A stretch of DNA of 64,000 nt, from assembly GCA_005765155.1 (NCBI GenBank), contig VCCP01000003.1, positions 2,170,001 to 2,234,000 of the forward strand, given 5' to 3'. Positions 14,088 to 26,927 of the stretch are shown here, one piece after another. The notes below the pieces were generated by a model, which ran no database searches, had not been told where the DNA came from, and saw only the letters and a list, made by a program, of their open reading frames with translations. The stretch's first letter is position 1, and every line of letters begins with the position of its first letter. Source of the DNA: Zelopaecilomyces penicillatus (Eukaryota; Ascomycota; Sordariomycetes; Hypocreales; Pseudodiploosporaceae). The position numbers and the translations under genes are program-made.

Positions 14088-14508
14088 TGTTAAAATAAAA
14101 TGGGTTTTTTCTATATATAGCAGCCTAACCTGCTATAGTCTAGCAGCTTAACCTGCTATAGCCTAGCAGCTAGACCTGCACAGCTCAGTAAGCTAAGCTT
14201 ATAAAGCCCTTATAGCTTAACCTATAAAGGGATAGACTAGTGCTTACTTTCTGTTTTAGTATTTGGAATATCTAATAATTCCAAATAGTTATTTGGAATA
14301 TCTTAAAATAATTCCAAATTATCTTAGAATTAGATAGATATAAAAGATAGAAGGATTCCTAGTTATATCCTTCTTCTTTTCTATATCGGCAATTCAATCA
14401 CTTCTTTCTTCTTTTCTATAGACTTTACTCTGGATAACTATTCGCTGCCTTTCTTCCACTACTATCGCTACTAGCTTTAGTTATAACTTTATACTGCAAA
14501 TTGCAATA
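14088..14508 (+). mobile_element. solo LTR of copia family, subfamily 2 (S2), with GATAT target duplication
   Basis: A 421-bp LTR starting TGTTAAAATAAAATGGG and ending AATTGCAATA, flanked by perfect GATAT repeats (14083-14087 and 14509-14513). It is nearly identical to the 5' LTR of element C at 40468-40888. It lies inside G2 with no internal retroelement sequence, so it is the product of LTR-LTR recombination after insertion. It is clearly younger than G2, since many G and C bases remain. Three palindrome units start at 14119, 14142 and 14165, exactly 23 bp apart. Confidence 0.92.
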
Positions 14509-14989
14509 GATATAATAAAATAATATTATATTATTTAGTAAAGATTATAAAGATCTATTAATAATAAATAAAGTAAAGAAAATATACTTTATAATTATTA
14601 AAAAAGGCCTTTTATTAAAAAATTATATTAAAAAATAATATAATAATTAATAATAATAAACCTAATAGATTATTATTATTCTTAGGATAATAATAAAATA
14701 ATTATAAGAATACTTTAAAAATAAATCACTCTTAAATATAAAAAAATAACTTATACCTATAGTAAAAGAATATTATAAATATATTAAATTATTTTATAAA
14801 GAATTTAAAATCAAGCTCCCTTTATATAATTAATAATACTATAAAATCCAGATTATAAATAAAAAGAAGCCTACTTTTACTAAGATCTATATATTAAATA
14901 TTAAGGAACTTAAAATATTATAAAAATATTTTAATAAAATATTTAAAAAAGGATATATTTAATTATTTATATTTAAAATAAAATACCTT

Positions 14990-15360
14990 ATTATATTTAT
15001 ATTAAAAGAGAATAATAAATTATAATTAATTATAGATTATTAATTATTAAATATAATTATAATTAAGAATTAAATACCTTTATTATTAATTAATAAGCTA
15101 TATAATTAATTATATAAAATAAATTAATTTATTATTCTAAACCTTAAAATAGTATATAATTTAATTTAAATAAAAAAAGATAATAAATAAAAAACCACTT
15201 TTAAAACTAAATTTAAACTTTTTAAATATCTAGTTATATCTTTTAGTCTAACTAATACCTTTATAATATTTTAATATATAATTAATAATATTCTTTAAGA
15301 ATATTTAAATATCTTTATAATAATCTATTTAAATAATATTTTAATCTTTTTTTAAATAAA
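14990..15360 (+). pseudogene. reverse transcriptase relic of G2
   Basis: In one frame the gypsy RT order is readable: V-D-Y-R-L-L-N near 15030-15055, then a PLP-like segment, then the FKYL...SLTN...F block (gypsy FEYLVMPFGLTNAP), and Y-L-N-N-I-L-I at 15326-15346 in place of YLDDILI. Both catalytic Asp codons are now Asn and interspersed TAA/TAG stops close the frame. It supports assignment of the element to Ty3/gypsy. Confidence 0.82.
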
Positions 15361-16549
15361 AAAAGAATATAAAGAATATATCTATAAGGTATTATAATTA
15401 CTCTAAGATAATAATCTCTTTATTAAATTAAAAAAGTATAAATTTTATAAATAAATAATTATCTTTTTAGGATATATCTTTTTATTAAATAAAATTTAAA
15501 TAAATCTAATAAAAATCTTTATAATATATAATTAATTAATATTATAAACTATTATAAATATTTAAGAGTTTTTAGGTTTTATTAATTATTATTAAAAGTT
15601 TATTTATAATTATAATAAAATAGCTTTATTATTAATTAAATATATTAAAAAGGATTATAAATTCCTATAAATATCTAATATAAATATTATATTTAAAGAA
15701 TTTAAGAAATAAATCTATTAGAAATCTATATTAATAATATATAATCTAAATAAACCTATAGAATTAAAAACTAATACTTTAAACTATATTATTAAAGCTT
15801 AAATTAAATAATAAGATAATAAAGGAAATTATAATCTATTATCTTTTATTTTAAAGATATTATATAAAATAGAATTTAATTATTTAATTTATAATAAAGA
15901 ATTTATAGCTATTATTAAAGCTTTTAATAAATTCTTATATTATTTATAAAAAAGTAATTATTAAATAAAGATTTTTATTAATTATAAAAATATCTCTTAT
16001 TTTATTATAATATAAAAATTAAATATATAATAAACTTAATATATAAAAACCTTTATAAACTATAATTATAAAATTATATATTATAAAGAATCTAAAAATA
16101 ATAAAATAAATACTTTTAATTAATAAAGTAATTATAATAATAAAAAGCTATATTATAAAGAATAGATCTTTTAATTATCTAACTTAAATATATTATAGAT
16201 AAAGCTAAATATAATATATTATATTATATTAATTAACCCTATTTTTAAATAAATTAAATAAGTATACTTTTCTAAAAATCTTATAAGGGTATTTAAAGGC
16301 TTAATCTAAAAAGATAGATACTATAAATATAATAAAAAACTATAAATACTTAAAGAATTCTAAGAAGTTATTATATAAGAATTATATAAATCCTTTATAT
16401 ATAATCACTAAGCAATCACTAAAATTATAAAATAAGTATAATAATATTATAGATTTAAAGGATTATAATAAACAATTTAAAAAATAATAAATAATTATAT
16501 TATTTATAAATAAATCAAGCTAATAAGATATAAACTATATAAAGAATTA

Positions 16550-16882
16550 TAATCAGTATTAATACTATTATAATTATAGGAATTAATATTATTTAACTTT
16601 ATTATTAAACTATTCTTATTTATAGAACCTTTTATAGAAATAGTTTATAATTTTATATAGATTATTATAAAAAGATTAATAAAATTCTTTTACTTTATCC
16701 CTTATTTAAAAGTAAGCTTAATTAAAGATCTTATTTATAGTTTTAATAAAGTAATTATAAGCTTATATAATTTATTAAAAAAAATTATATTTAATAAAAA
16801 AATTATATTTACCTTTAAGTTTTAATAAGAATTAATAAGATATCTTAGGATTAGATATAAACTTAATACTATTTATTATCTA

Positions 16883-16917
<35 letters not shown>

Positions 16918-17000
16918 AATTAATTAAATTATTAAAGGATACTTATATATTTATATTAATTATTATTAGAATAATTAAATAAAATATCTATTAATTATAT
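16550..17000 (+). pseudogene. integrase relic of G2
   Basis: The frame around 16665-16695 reads R-L-I-K-F-F-Y-F-I-P, resembling the RLTKFAHFIP block of gypsy integrase cores. Further on, F-K-F-X-Q-E-L matches the FWQEL segment before the catalytic Glu region. A tetranucleotide run (16881-16919) sits where YHPQTDGQTER would be. It is non-functional, and the limits are approximate. Confidence 0.65.
16881..16919 (+). repeat. (AAAT)n microsatellite inside the G2 integrase relic
   Basis: About ten copies of TAAA/AAAT in a row. The homologous place in G1 (about 1310-1345, reversed) has only three to four copies. The run therefore expanded after the element died. Confidence 0.85.
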
Positions 17001-18397
17001 AATTAATCTATAATATATCTATTTTTAAATTAATATAGATTATATTAATATATATTAATTATAGGTTTATACTAAAAGTATTCTATCTATTATAATAAAA
17101 AGAACTAAAATTAAAAAAAGCTATATTAAATACTATATAAATATAATAATTATATAAAGAATTTTATATATAACTTTAAATTATTTATAATAGGATATAA
17201 TATTATATAAATAAATAAAGATTAAAGGAATTAATCTTTAAAAAAGAAGATATAATATACCTTTTATATTATATATTAAATAAAACTTCTTTAAATATTA
17301 TAATAATATAATTAAATAATAAATTAAACTTTAAGAAACTTAAATTATTTAAAATTAAAAAAGCTATTTTTGATATTAACTATAAACTTTTATTATTAAA
17401 GAATATATAATTATACCTTATATTTTATATTTCCTTATTAAATAAAGCATTTAATAATATAAAGAAATATATAATAATATAAATTAAAATAATTAAAAAA
17501 GAATAAGAAATAGAAATTATATTAGATATTAAATAAAAAAATAAAAATTTAAAGATTTTATTAAATAAAAAGATTTTAAACTTAAAAATAATATATAAAA
17601 TCCTATTAATTATTTAAATTATTATTATTTAATATTATAATAATTCCTTTAGAATTAATTAATCTAATTAAAAACCCTAAATTAATAAATTTATTATTTA
17701 AACCTAAAAAAGATTAATCTATCTTATTTAAAGTATTTAAGAACTATAAATCTAATACTATATAATATTTATATATCTTTAAGATAAAAATTAAATTAAT
17801 CTTATCTTTAATATCTAACTCTTTTATATCTTAATAAATTAATTTAAAACTTTATTCTTTAGCCTTTTTCTTAAGTTTATAAATATAAAATAAATAATTA
17901 AGAGTTAAAAAAAGCTATAATTATAATTTAATTAATTAATTCTAGATATCTAAAATATTTTTTTTAATTTCCTTTTTATTAAAATCTAAATAATAATATT
18001 ACTCTAAAAGTTTTATTATTAATAAAATTAATAAGAATTAAATATTTTAATATAATAAGAGTATATATAAGGATATTATTAAAATACTATTATAAAAGTA
18101 ATCTTACTTTATATAAACTATATAATAATTATTATTTTTTATTATATAATAAGATTATTTTTATTTAAAATAATAAGAATATAATATATCTATTAATTTA
18201 TTATAAAGATTAATACCTTTAATTAATATAAAATATTTAATAATCTTTTTTAAAGAATATTAAGGTTTTTTAATATAATTTAATATTATAAGTAATAATT
18301 TAATATAATATAAATCCTATAAGTTATAAATATTAAAAGAGAAAGGAAAAATATATCTATAAGCCTTAAGGATAAGACCTTTTAAAAAAAAGATATT

Positions 18398-18855
18398 ATA
18401 TTATAATCTAATAGCCAAGATTATATAATAGGCCTTAATTATATAATTTATAATATTATAAATATATATTAAAGGCTTAAAATTATATAAAATTAGATTA
18501 TAATTCTAAAGGTAATCCTAGACTTAAGATCACTCTTAAAACTATAATTTAATAGAATAGCTTATAATTTTAAATATAATCTAATAATAAGAATTATAAC
18601 TTAAATTATAATTTAAGATATATATATATATTCTTAATTTTCACTCTTTTAAATATAACTTAAATAATTATTAATATATATTTAATATTATTATATTATT
18701 TACTATTATTTATTATATTAATACTTAAATCCTGATTATAATATTCTATATTTATTATTAATATAATAAATATATTACTTAGAACACCTTAATTTATTTA
18801 TTAATATAAATCCTCTTTATTAGGTTTATCTTTTAGGAATTCATTAAATATTATA
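18398..18855 (+). repeat. 3' LTR of G2
   Basis: A 458-bp LTR, collinear with 10901-11362, followed directly by TAAGG. An A-rich purine stretch (18383-18392) immediately upstream may be the polypurine tract. Confidence 0.82.
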
Positions 18856-18860
18856 TAAGG

Positions 18861-20624
18861 CTTATATAGGCTTATATTTTAAAAATAATACTTTTTTAAT
18901 ATCTTTTTATAAATATTTATTTATAAAATAATTTATTTTTTATCTTATTAATAATATAATCTTAATTTATAAATAATAAATCTAATTATCTTTTTTAAAT
19001 AATATAATAATAAAGACTTTATTTATTAAATTAATAAATTTTATATTATTATATTTATTAAATAAATAATTAAAAGATAAGATTCATAAAATAATTAATA
19101 ATAAGATAATTAATATTAATATTAAATAATCTTTTTAAAGGCTTTTAAGAAAATTAATAATTTCTAGATTTAATATTATTATATTTTTTTATAATAATTA
19201 TAAATTCCTTTAATTAAGGAATTGTTTTTATTTTTATTTTAATAAAGACTTAAAAAAATATTAATTTTGTATTTTTATAATAAAAATAAGATTTAATCTT
19301 TTAAAAGCTTTTAAAATTAAATTATTTGTTTTTTATAAAATTAATAATTTAAAAGATTAATATTTAAAAAGAAAAATCTTTTATAATAATAATAAAAGGA
19401 TTTATATTATTATTATCTTTTTCTTATTTATTTAATAATAAAATATAATAATTTAAAAATTTATTAATTTAAGTATTATATTATAATTATCTATATTATT
19501 TATATTAAATTATTAGAATAATTATCTTTTTATTTCTTTATCCTCTTAATTAGATTATAAAATAATTAATTAAATTATTAAATTAAATAGAAAATAGAAT
19601 TATTCTTTTTATATATAATAATTAATAATAATTACTTATAATAGTTATATAACCTTTGTTCTTATATAATAATTATTTATAAACTTTACTTTATTTAAAT
19701 TTAATTATTTAATAATTAAATCTATTAATATATTTTTTGATTATTAAGATAATTATTTAAATATATATAATAAGGTCTCAATTATTAAATATATTATTAA
19801 ATTTATTTAAATATAATATCTATATATTTTTATTATTATTAAAAAAGATATTAATAAAGCTAAGGAATTATTTAAAGATATTATAATTATTTAAAATCTA
19901 TTATCCTATTTCTTATTAAATTAAATAAATAAGAAAAAAAATTATTTAATATTTATAGAAATACTATAAATAATATTTAAAACCTAAATTAATTAATATA
20001 ATTATTAATATAATATTATTAATACCTAATTATTCTATTAATAATAATAGATTAATAATTATTAATAAATTATTAAGAAATATATATTTAAATATAATGT
20101 TTTTATTTATTTCTATTAATATTAGATAAATAAATAATAATATTAAACTATTAAATTAAAATAAATAATTATAAATAGGATTTTTATATAAAGCTATATT
20201 AATATTAAAGAAATTATTAAAGAATAAATTAATAATTAGATTTATTATTTTTAATAAAATGAAATAATATTATTAATTATTATTAAAAAGAATTAATTAA
20301 AACCTTTTTTAAATAAGAAAATATAAGAAAGATTTATTATATTATCTAGTATTAATAAATAAAATATATATAATATTAATAATACTCTTCTTAAAGTATT
20401 ATTATAAATAGCTTTATTATTATTAAATAATTCTATATTATTATTTTTATTTTTATAAATTAATTTATCTTTATTATTTTATTAAAACTTGATTATTTAT
20501 TTTAAAATATAGAGGAATAATATAATTAAAATATAAAATACCTTTATAATAAATAATTAAAAGATTCCTTTAATAATATAAAATATAAGATCTTTTATTA
20601 ATTTATTAAATAAATAATTTAAAT
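18861..20624. other. AT-rich DNA, no recognisable feature
   Basis: About 1.8 kb of A/T sequence with no convincing open frame and no match found by eye to the other elements in the window. It lies between the right target duplication of G2 and the left target duplication of F (20625-20629, ACTAT). Confidence 0.6.
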
Positions 20625-20629
20625 ACTAT

Positions 20630-21080
20630 TATTAAAATAAATAGGTTTTTTATATAACAGCCTAACCTGTTATCCTTTAGCAGCTAGACCTGCTATAGCT
20701 TAGCAGCTAAAAACTGCTATAACCTAGCAGTTAGACCTGCTATAAGATTTAAGATGCCTGGGCAGCCTGACCTGCTATATAGGGCTAGACTAATAAAATA
20801 AGGGTTTATCTCTTATATCCCTCTCTTTTTTTATATTTAAAATATTTAAAAAATCTAAATAAATATTATTTAGAATATTAAAATAATTCTAAATAATCTT
20901 AATATTAATTAAATATATAAGATAGCTAGATTCCTAGTTAAATCCTGCTTTCCTTTTTATATTAATAATATAATTTTTTTTTTTTTTCTTTAGAATTTAC
21001 TTTAAATAATTATTTATTACCTTTCTTTTATTATTATAGTTATTAGCTTTAATTATAATCTTATACTATAAATTATAATA
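20630..21080 (+). repeat. 5' LTR of F (subfamily 1)
   Basis: A 451-bp LTR starting TATTAAAATAAATAGG and ending AATTATAATA. It carries five palindrome units of the AGCAGCTAGACCTGCT type between about 20657 and 20777. It is more closely related to S1 than to S2 and C. Confidence 0.85.
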
Positions 21081-21094
21081 GATTATAAGCTTAA
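21081..21094 (+). other. mutated primer-binding site of F
   Basis: GATTATAAGCTTAA immediately after the LTR corresponds to GGTTATGAGCCCAG in element C. All differences are G-to-A or C-to-T. In its original form it would pair with the anticodon arm of initiator tRNA-Met. Confidence 0.75.
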
Positions 21095-21672
21095 AAGAAT
21101 AGTTATTCTAGATTATAAAAAAAAATCCTTTTTTTTTATTATTTTTAATCCTTTTATATATTAGATTTCTTTATCCTTTTTAAGTATATTAAACCTATAT
21201 TTTCTATTAATAAAAAGTTATAAAAAACTATATATATAAGAATTAAACCTTAGATTTATAAATTATAATATAATCTACTTTTAGATTTATAGATTATTAA
21301 TTTAGATTTATAAAATTATAAGTTATAGCTTTATTAATTCTATTAAATATAATTAATTATTTAAATTATTAATTAATTTTATAAAAGATTTATATAAAAC
21401 TATAGAAATTAATTAATTAAAAAAAGATATTATATTAACTATACTATAATCTAATTATAGCTAGTATATAATAGATAACTTTTATATTTAATACCCTTTT
21501 AATTAATTAGCTACTTTTAAGGTTTTTATTAAAACTTAATTATTTATAATATTATTATAACTAGTATTTATAGCTATTTATAATATTATTATATAGTTAT
21601 AAGCTTATTTTTAAAAGCTTATTTTTCTATTATATTATTATAATTATTAATTATAATAGTTTAATTTTAAAA

Positions 21673-22705
21673 ATATTAGATTAGGATCTTTTAATAAAAG
21701 AGAATTTATTAGAATTATAAGCTCTTTAATCTTAGATATAAAAGTTTATATAATAATTATAATAGCTATAAGCCTAATTTATAATAATTATAATTATTAA
21801 AATTATTAAAGAATTATTATAATCTTAATCTAAGCTATTTTAGTTATTATTATAATTAATATAGCTTAGTAATATATTAAAGGATCTAGCTTTAAAAAAG
21901 CTATTTAAGAAAATATAAGCCTTTTTAAAAGTTTATAGATTAAAAGGCTTTAATAATTATAATTAATAACTTTAAGCTTTATTAATCTAATTATAAGTAT
22001 TTAAATTATTTATTTTTTTATTAAATCTTATTATAAATCTTAATCTTAATAATTATTATTAGATTATTTTATTTTTATTATTTTATAATAATTATTTATA
22101 GTCTTTATAAGTCTTTATAAATTAGATTAAAATCTTTTTAAAAGCTTATTAATTATTTTGAAAATAATATTATTATAATATTATCTTATAGTATAAAACC
22201 CTTTATAATACCTTTTATAAGCTTAGCTTTAATAATTATAAAGGCTTTATAAAGATCTTTAATAATAAATTTAATACTTAATTTATTAGATTATAGCTAG
22301 CTTTAATTATTATAAAGCTTATAGATTAAATAAATTAATATTTAAAGGCTAAAAAAGATACTTTCTTATAATAGATTAAGTATTAAAAAAATAATATTAG
22401 AATTTATATAGTATTTAATTTAATATTAAATACTTTAAATTTATAGTTTCTTATAATAGATTTATTAAAAGAGTTATAAAATAAAAGCTCTTTAATTATA
22501 AAAGCTAGCTTTTATAAAACTAGAAAAGCTAAGAAACCTTTTAAAAAGACCAATAAAATCTTAAAAAAAAGAATAAACTATTTAAATCTATTAAAGAATA
22601 GCCTTATAAGCCTTATTAAAAGAATAAAAAGATAAAAAAGCCTGCTATTAATAATAAGGAATTTAATAAGGCCTTCTTTATAATAAATACTTATAACCTA
22701 TTTAT
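21673..22705 (+). pseudogene. gag relic of copia element F
   Basis: It is collinear with the lightly mutated gag of element C (41488-42519). The start codon ATG of C is ATA here (21673-21675). Most CAR and TGG codons have become stops. It helps mainly as a mutated partner for reading RIP changes base by base. Confidence 0.8.
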
Positions 22706-25379
22706 AGATAATTAAAATATTATAATTAATATTTAAAGCTTTAATTCTAAATCTAATATAAAGGATTTAAAAGCTATAAAGCTTAAAAAATCAATTTATA
22801 ATATTTATTATAATATTAATTTAAAAAATACCCTATTATATAATATTAACTTAATATATTATATTATTAATAATAAAACCCTTTTTATTAATTATAATAT
22901 CTATAATAAAAAATTAAGATTTATAATAATTAATAATAATCTTATTTATTCAAAAGGATTTAAAATAATTATATTTATAATATTTATAAAGCTTAAATCT
23001 AGAATTTATAATATTTTAAAATTAAAAAAATATATTATATATTCTTAATATAAATAAAAATATAATAAATAAAGTAAAGTATTATATCTTTAATAATATA
23101 CTTTTATAAAAGAAGCTATTTATAATAAATTAAATCTATTATAATTTATTAAACTTTATTAAATATATTTTCTTTTTTTAATAAAAAAAGAAGCTTATAT
23201 TTAAATTTATAAGGCTTTTTAATTATTATTATAACTATTTAATAATAATTAAAATTACTTTTAAATCCTCTTTTAATATATGTAAGGATCTTATTAAACC
23301 CTTTAAATTAATTATATAACTATTAAAATTAATAAAAAGCCTTAAAATTTCAGGCTTATATATATTAAAAAGCTTTAATCTAGATTTAAGCTTATTATAA
23401 GATCTATTAAAAGATATTATATTTTTTCTAAAATCTATTAAAAATATTATTTTAAAAGGAGTTATAAATCTTTTAATTAAAATTAATTATTAAAAGCTAT
23501 TATAATTAATAGGAATTTAATATATTTATCTTAATTATATAAGCTTATAATTATGAAAAAAGATTATTAATATTTTAATAAGCTTATCTAATTTTATTAT
23601 TATAAAAGAAATAGATTTCTTTTATTTAATTTATATATAAATTAAATTAATATATAAATCTTTTAAAAATCTAATTCTAAATCTATTAAAAATATTAAAG
23701 ATTATAAAGAGAAATATTTTCTAAATAAAACTAATTCTTTATAATAAGCTCTTTATAAAGGTTATTTTAATAAAAAAAAATCCTATTATTAAAAGATTCT
23801 TTTATTATTAAATAAAAAAGATTATATTATCTTTTTTATTATAAAAGGCTTATTCAAAGAATTAAATGCCTATTATAAAAAATATCCTTTATAATTATAT
23901 TTTAATAATAAAAAAGAAATTTTAATACTATTAAAAAACTAATTAATAGATAAAGGTATTAACTTTAATATATTTAATCCTTATATTTATAAATAAAATA
24001 ATCTATTAAAACACTTTATAAGAGTTATATTAGATTAATTATAATTTATTATAATCTAGGCCTAACTATTATGTTTTCTTTAAATTATTATTTTATTTAT
24101 TATAATTAATCTTATTAATTATATAATAATTATAAATAAGAACTTTAATCTATTATAACTCTTTTTATAAAAATTAAAACCAGCTTTAATAATAACTAAA
24201 TTAAATTTAATAATCTATAAAGCTATTAAAACCTATTATAAGATTATTATCCCTATTAAAAAATACTAATAAAGTATTAAATTAAGCCTTAAAATAAAAC
24301 TAGCTAAGCTATTAATTATATTAAATAAAAATATCTATTTAATCTATATACCCTTTTATTAATAAATAATTAAGATCTCTTTTCTTTATATTATAAAAGG
24401 AATAAGCTTTATAAACTAGGTTTTTAAAAGTAGTTTTTATAATCTTTAAAGCCTTTTTAGCTTAAAAAGAGAATTAAAAGAGTTATATACCCTATTAATA
24501 TTAATAGATTAATCTACCCTAAAAGATCTAGCTAATTTATAAGCTTTTAATTAAATTAAAAGACTTATATAGCTATTAAAACCTATATTATAATTATTAT
24601 AATAATTATTATAAATCCTATAATAGCTTTTATAATTATTATAGCCCATATAACTATTATAGCTCTTATTGTAGCCCTTAATATAATTATTATAGCTATT
24701 AAAAGACTTTAAATCTATTAATTAAACCTTATCTATCTTATAGATATCTGTTATAAACTAAAAATAAAATATATTATTTAGGCTTCTTTAGAATCTATTA
24801 ATTAAAAACAAGCCTTAAAAAACCCTATTAAAGAATAATAGATTAATATTATTTATAGTGAATTTTATTAGATTCTATAAATTAAAGTTATATATTTTAT
24901 CCCCTTTTTAAAGATTCTAGAAGATTAAAAAATCCTAAAAAATAAGCTTATTGTTAAGCTTAAAAAGGATTTATAAAATCAGCCTTTAAAATATAAGATT
25001 AGGTTTATTATAAAAGTTTTTATATAAATTAAAGAAAAAGATTATTTTAAAACCTTTATAATTATTAATATTCCCTTTATTTAATAGATTTTATTAATTT
25101 TAATAGCCTTTTATAATTAAGAAATTAAATAAATTAATTTTATAAAGGTTTTTTTAAATAACTAGTTATCTAAAGATATTTTTATAGAATTTCTAAAAGA
25201 TCTCTTTTTTTTTATAAAGATCTAAACCTTTAAAAACTAGCCTTTAATAGCCTTATTAATTAAATTAGATTATAACCCTATTATAAAATAGATTATTCTA
25301 TTAAAAAAAGCTCTATATAAACTAAAATAAGGTCTTTATAAACAATAATAATAATTAATTAAGTTATTAATTATTTTAG

Positions 25380-25560
25380 GATTTTAATTCTTAGTTTTTA
25401 ATTTAATTATATTTATTAATATTTAAATTAATACCTTTATTATTATTTATATTAATAATTATCTTATTATAGGATTTAATCTATTTTATATTAATAAACT
25501 AAAATATTTATTAAATAAAATATTTATTATAAAAGATAAAGGCCTTATAGCTTTTTTTTA
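25380..25560 (+). pseudogene. reverse transcriptase relic of copia element F
   Basis: The frame reads I-I-Y-I-N-N-Y-L-I-I-G around 25442-25473, the copia-type VYVDDYLIIG active site with Asp-Asp turned into Asn-Asn. This residue context, together with the tRNA-Met anticodon-arm primer site, places the family in Ty1/copia (Pseudoviridae-like) and not gypsy. The surrounding limits are approximate. Confidence 0.78.
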
Positions 25561-26467
25561 AAAAGTTTAAATCAGTTATAATTAAATTAAAAAAGAGCTA
25601 TAGCTATATTAATCTTAATATATTAATAAGGCTTTTTAATACTTTTAGTTATAAGATATAACCCTTATAGCTATACCCTTATAATCTAAAGTATTAAAAG
25701 AATTCTTAAAAAAGGCTTTTATTTTTATTAAATAATAGATCTATTAATAAATTATAAGGATTTTAATATACCTTATATTACTTTTTAGGCTTAATATAGC
25801 CTTTTTAATTTAATAGCTTTCTTAATATATATAATAAAGCTATATTAATTATTATAATATAATTAAAAACCTTTTAAAATATTTAAAATATTTTAAAAAA
25901 CTGGATATTCTTTATAAGGCCTTAAGCTTTATATAAGCTAGATAACTAGCTCTTTAATTATTAGGCTATTTAAATAATAATTTTATAGGTTATAAAGCTA
26001 TTAATAAATCTATTTATAGGTATCTCTTTAAGCTAGTTAATAGGCCTATCTATTAAAAAATAAAAAGATAGATTATTATAACCCTTTTAATTATAAAAGC
26101 TTAATTAAATACTTTAATAAAGGCTATAAAAGAATTAAAATAGCTCTTTAAGCTCTTTATAAAGCTAAAAATCCCTTTTTAATAACCTATAAACCTATAT
26201 TATAATAATATAGCCTTTATAAGTAATACTAAGAATCCTAATTAATATACTTAAATTAAATATATCCTATTAAAATTCTATTATATTAAGCAGAAAATAA
26301 TTAATAGATTATTTAAGATAAATTATTTTATAATTAAGATTATATTTATTAATAAACTAATTAAGGCCTTAATAAGCCTTATTTTTCAGGGCTTTTTAAG
26401 CCTATTAAAACTGTAAAATCCCTTTATAAAAAGCTAGCTATATATTATATAAGTCTATTAAAGAGAG

Positions 26468-26922
26468 TATTAAAATAAGTGGGTTTTTTATATAATAGCC
26501 TAATCTATTAAACTTTAGCAGCCAGACCTATTATAGCTTAATAGTTAAAAACTGCTATAGCCTAGTAGTTAAACCTGCTATAAGATCTAAGATACTTAAG
26601 CAGCCTGACCTGCTATATAAGGCTAGACTAGTAAAATAAGAGCTTATCTTTTATATCCCTTCCTTGTTTTATATTTAGAATACTTAGAAATTCTAAATAA
26701 ATATTATTTAGAATATAAAAATAATTCTAAATAATCTTAATATTAATTAAATATATAAGATAGCTAGATTTCTAGTTAAATCCTGCTTTCCTTTTTATAT
26801 TAATAATATAATTATGTCTTTCTTCTTTTCTTTAAAATTCATTCTAAATAATTATTTATTATCTTTCTTTTATTATTATAACTACTAGCTTTAATTATAA
26901 TCTTATATTATAAATTATAATA
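26468..26922 (+). repeat. 3' LTR of F
   Basis: A 455-bp LTR collinear with 20630-21080, starting TATTAAAATAAGTGGG and ending AATTATAATA. The palindrome array is present. It is preceded by the purine-rich AAAGAGAG and followed by ATTAT. Confidence 0.85.
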
Positions 26923-26927
26923 ATTAT

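Larger units (their letters stand above)
10901..18855 (+). mobile_element. complete Ty3/gypsy LTR retrotransposon G2 with TAAGG target duplication, RIP-destroyed
   Basis: Two LTRs (10901-11362 and 18398-18855) share start TATTATAATC and end ATTAAATATTATA, and the element is flanked by TAAGG on both sides (10896-10900, 18856-18860). The length is 7955 bp, or about 7.5 kb without the inserted solo copia LTR (14088-14508). Gag-pol order is visible: zinc-knuckle relic at 12255, RT relic near 15000-15350, integrase relic near 16550-17000, and a post-integrase segment near 17330-17480 resembling the GPFKI...NYELELP region of fungal gypsy pol. Every frame is closed by TAA/TAG. It is the same family as G1. 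Confidence 0.88.
20630..26922 (+). mobile_element. complete Ty1/copia LTR retrotransposon F, RIP-destroyed
   Basis: A 6.29-kb element with LTRs at 20630-21080 and 26468-26922, flanked by ACTAT (20625-20629) and ATTAT (26923-26927), a 5-bp target duplication differing by one C-to-T. The primer-binding site region follows the 5' LTR directly and a short purine tract (AAAGAGAG) precedes the 3' LTR. The leader and gag align with element C (40889-42519), which reveals the unmutated sequence. The RT active site reads Y-I-N-N-Y near 25448, the copia YVDDY/YVDDI box with both Asp changed to Asn. All frames are closed. Confidence 0.9.
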
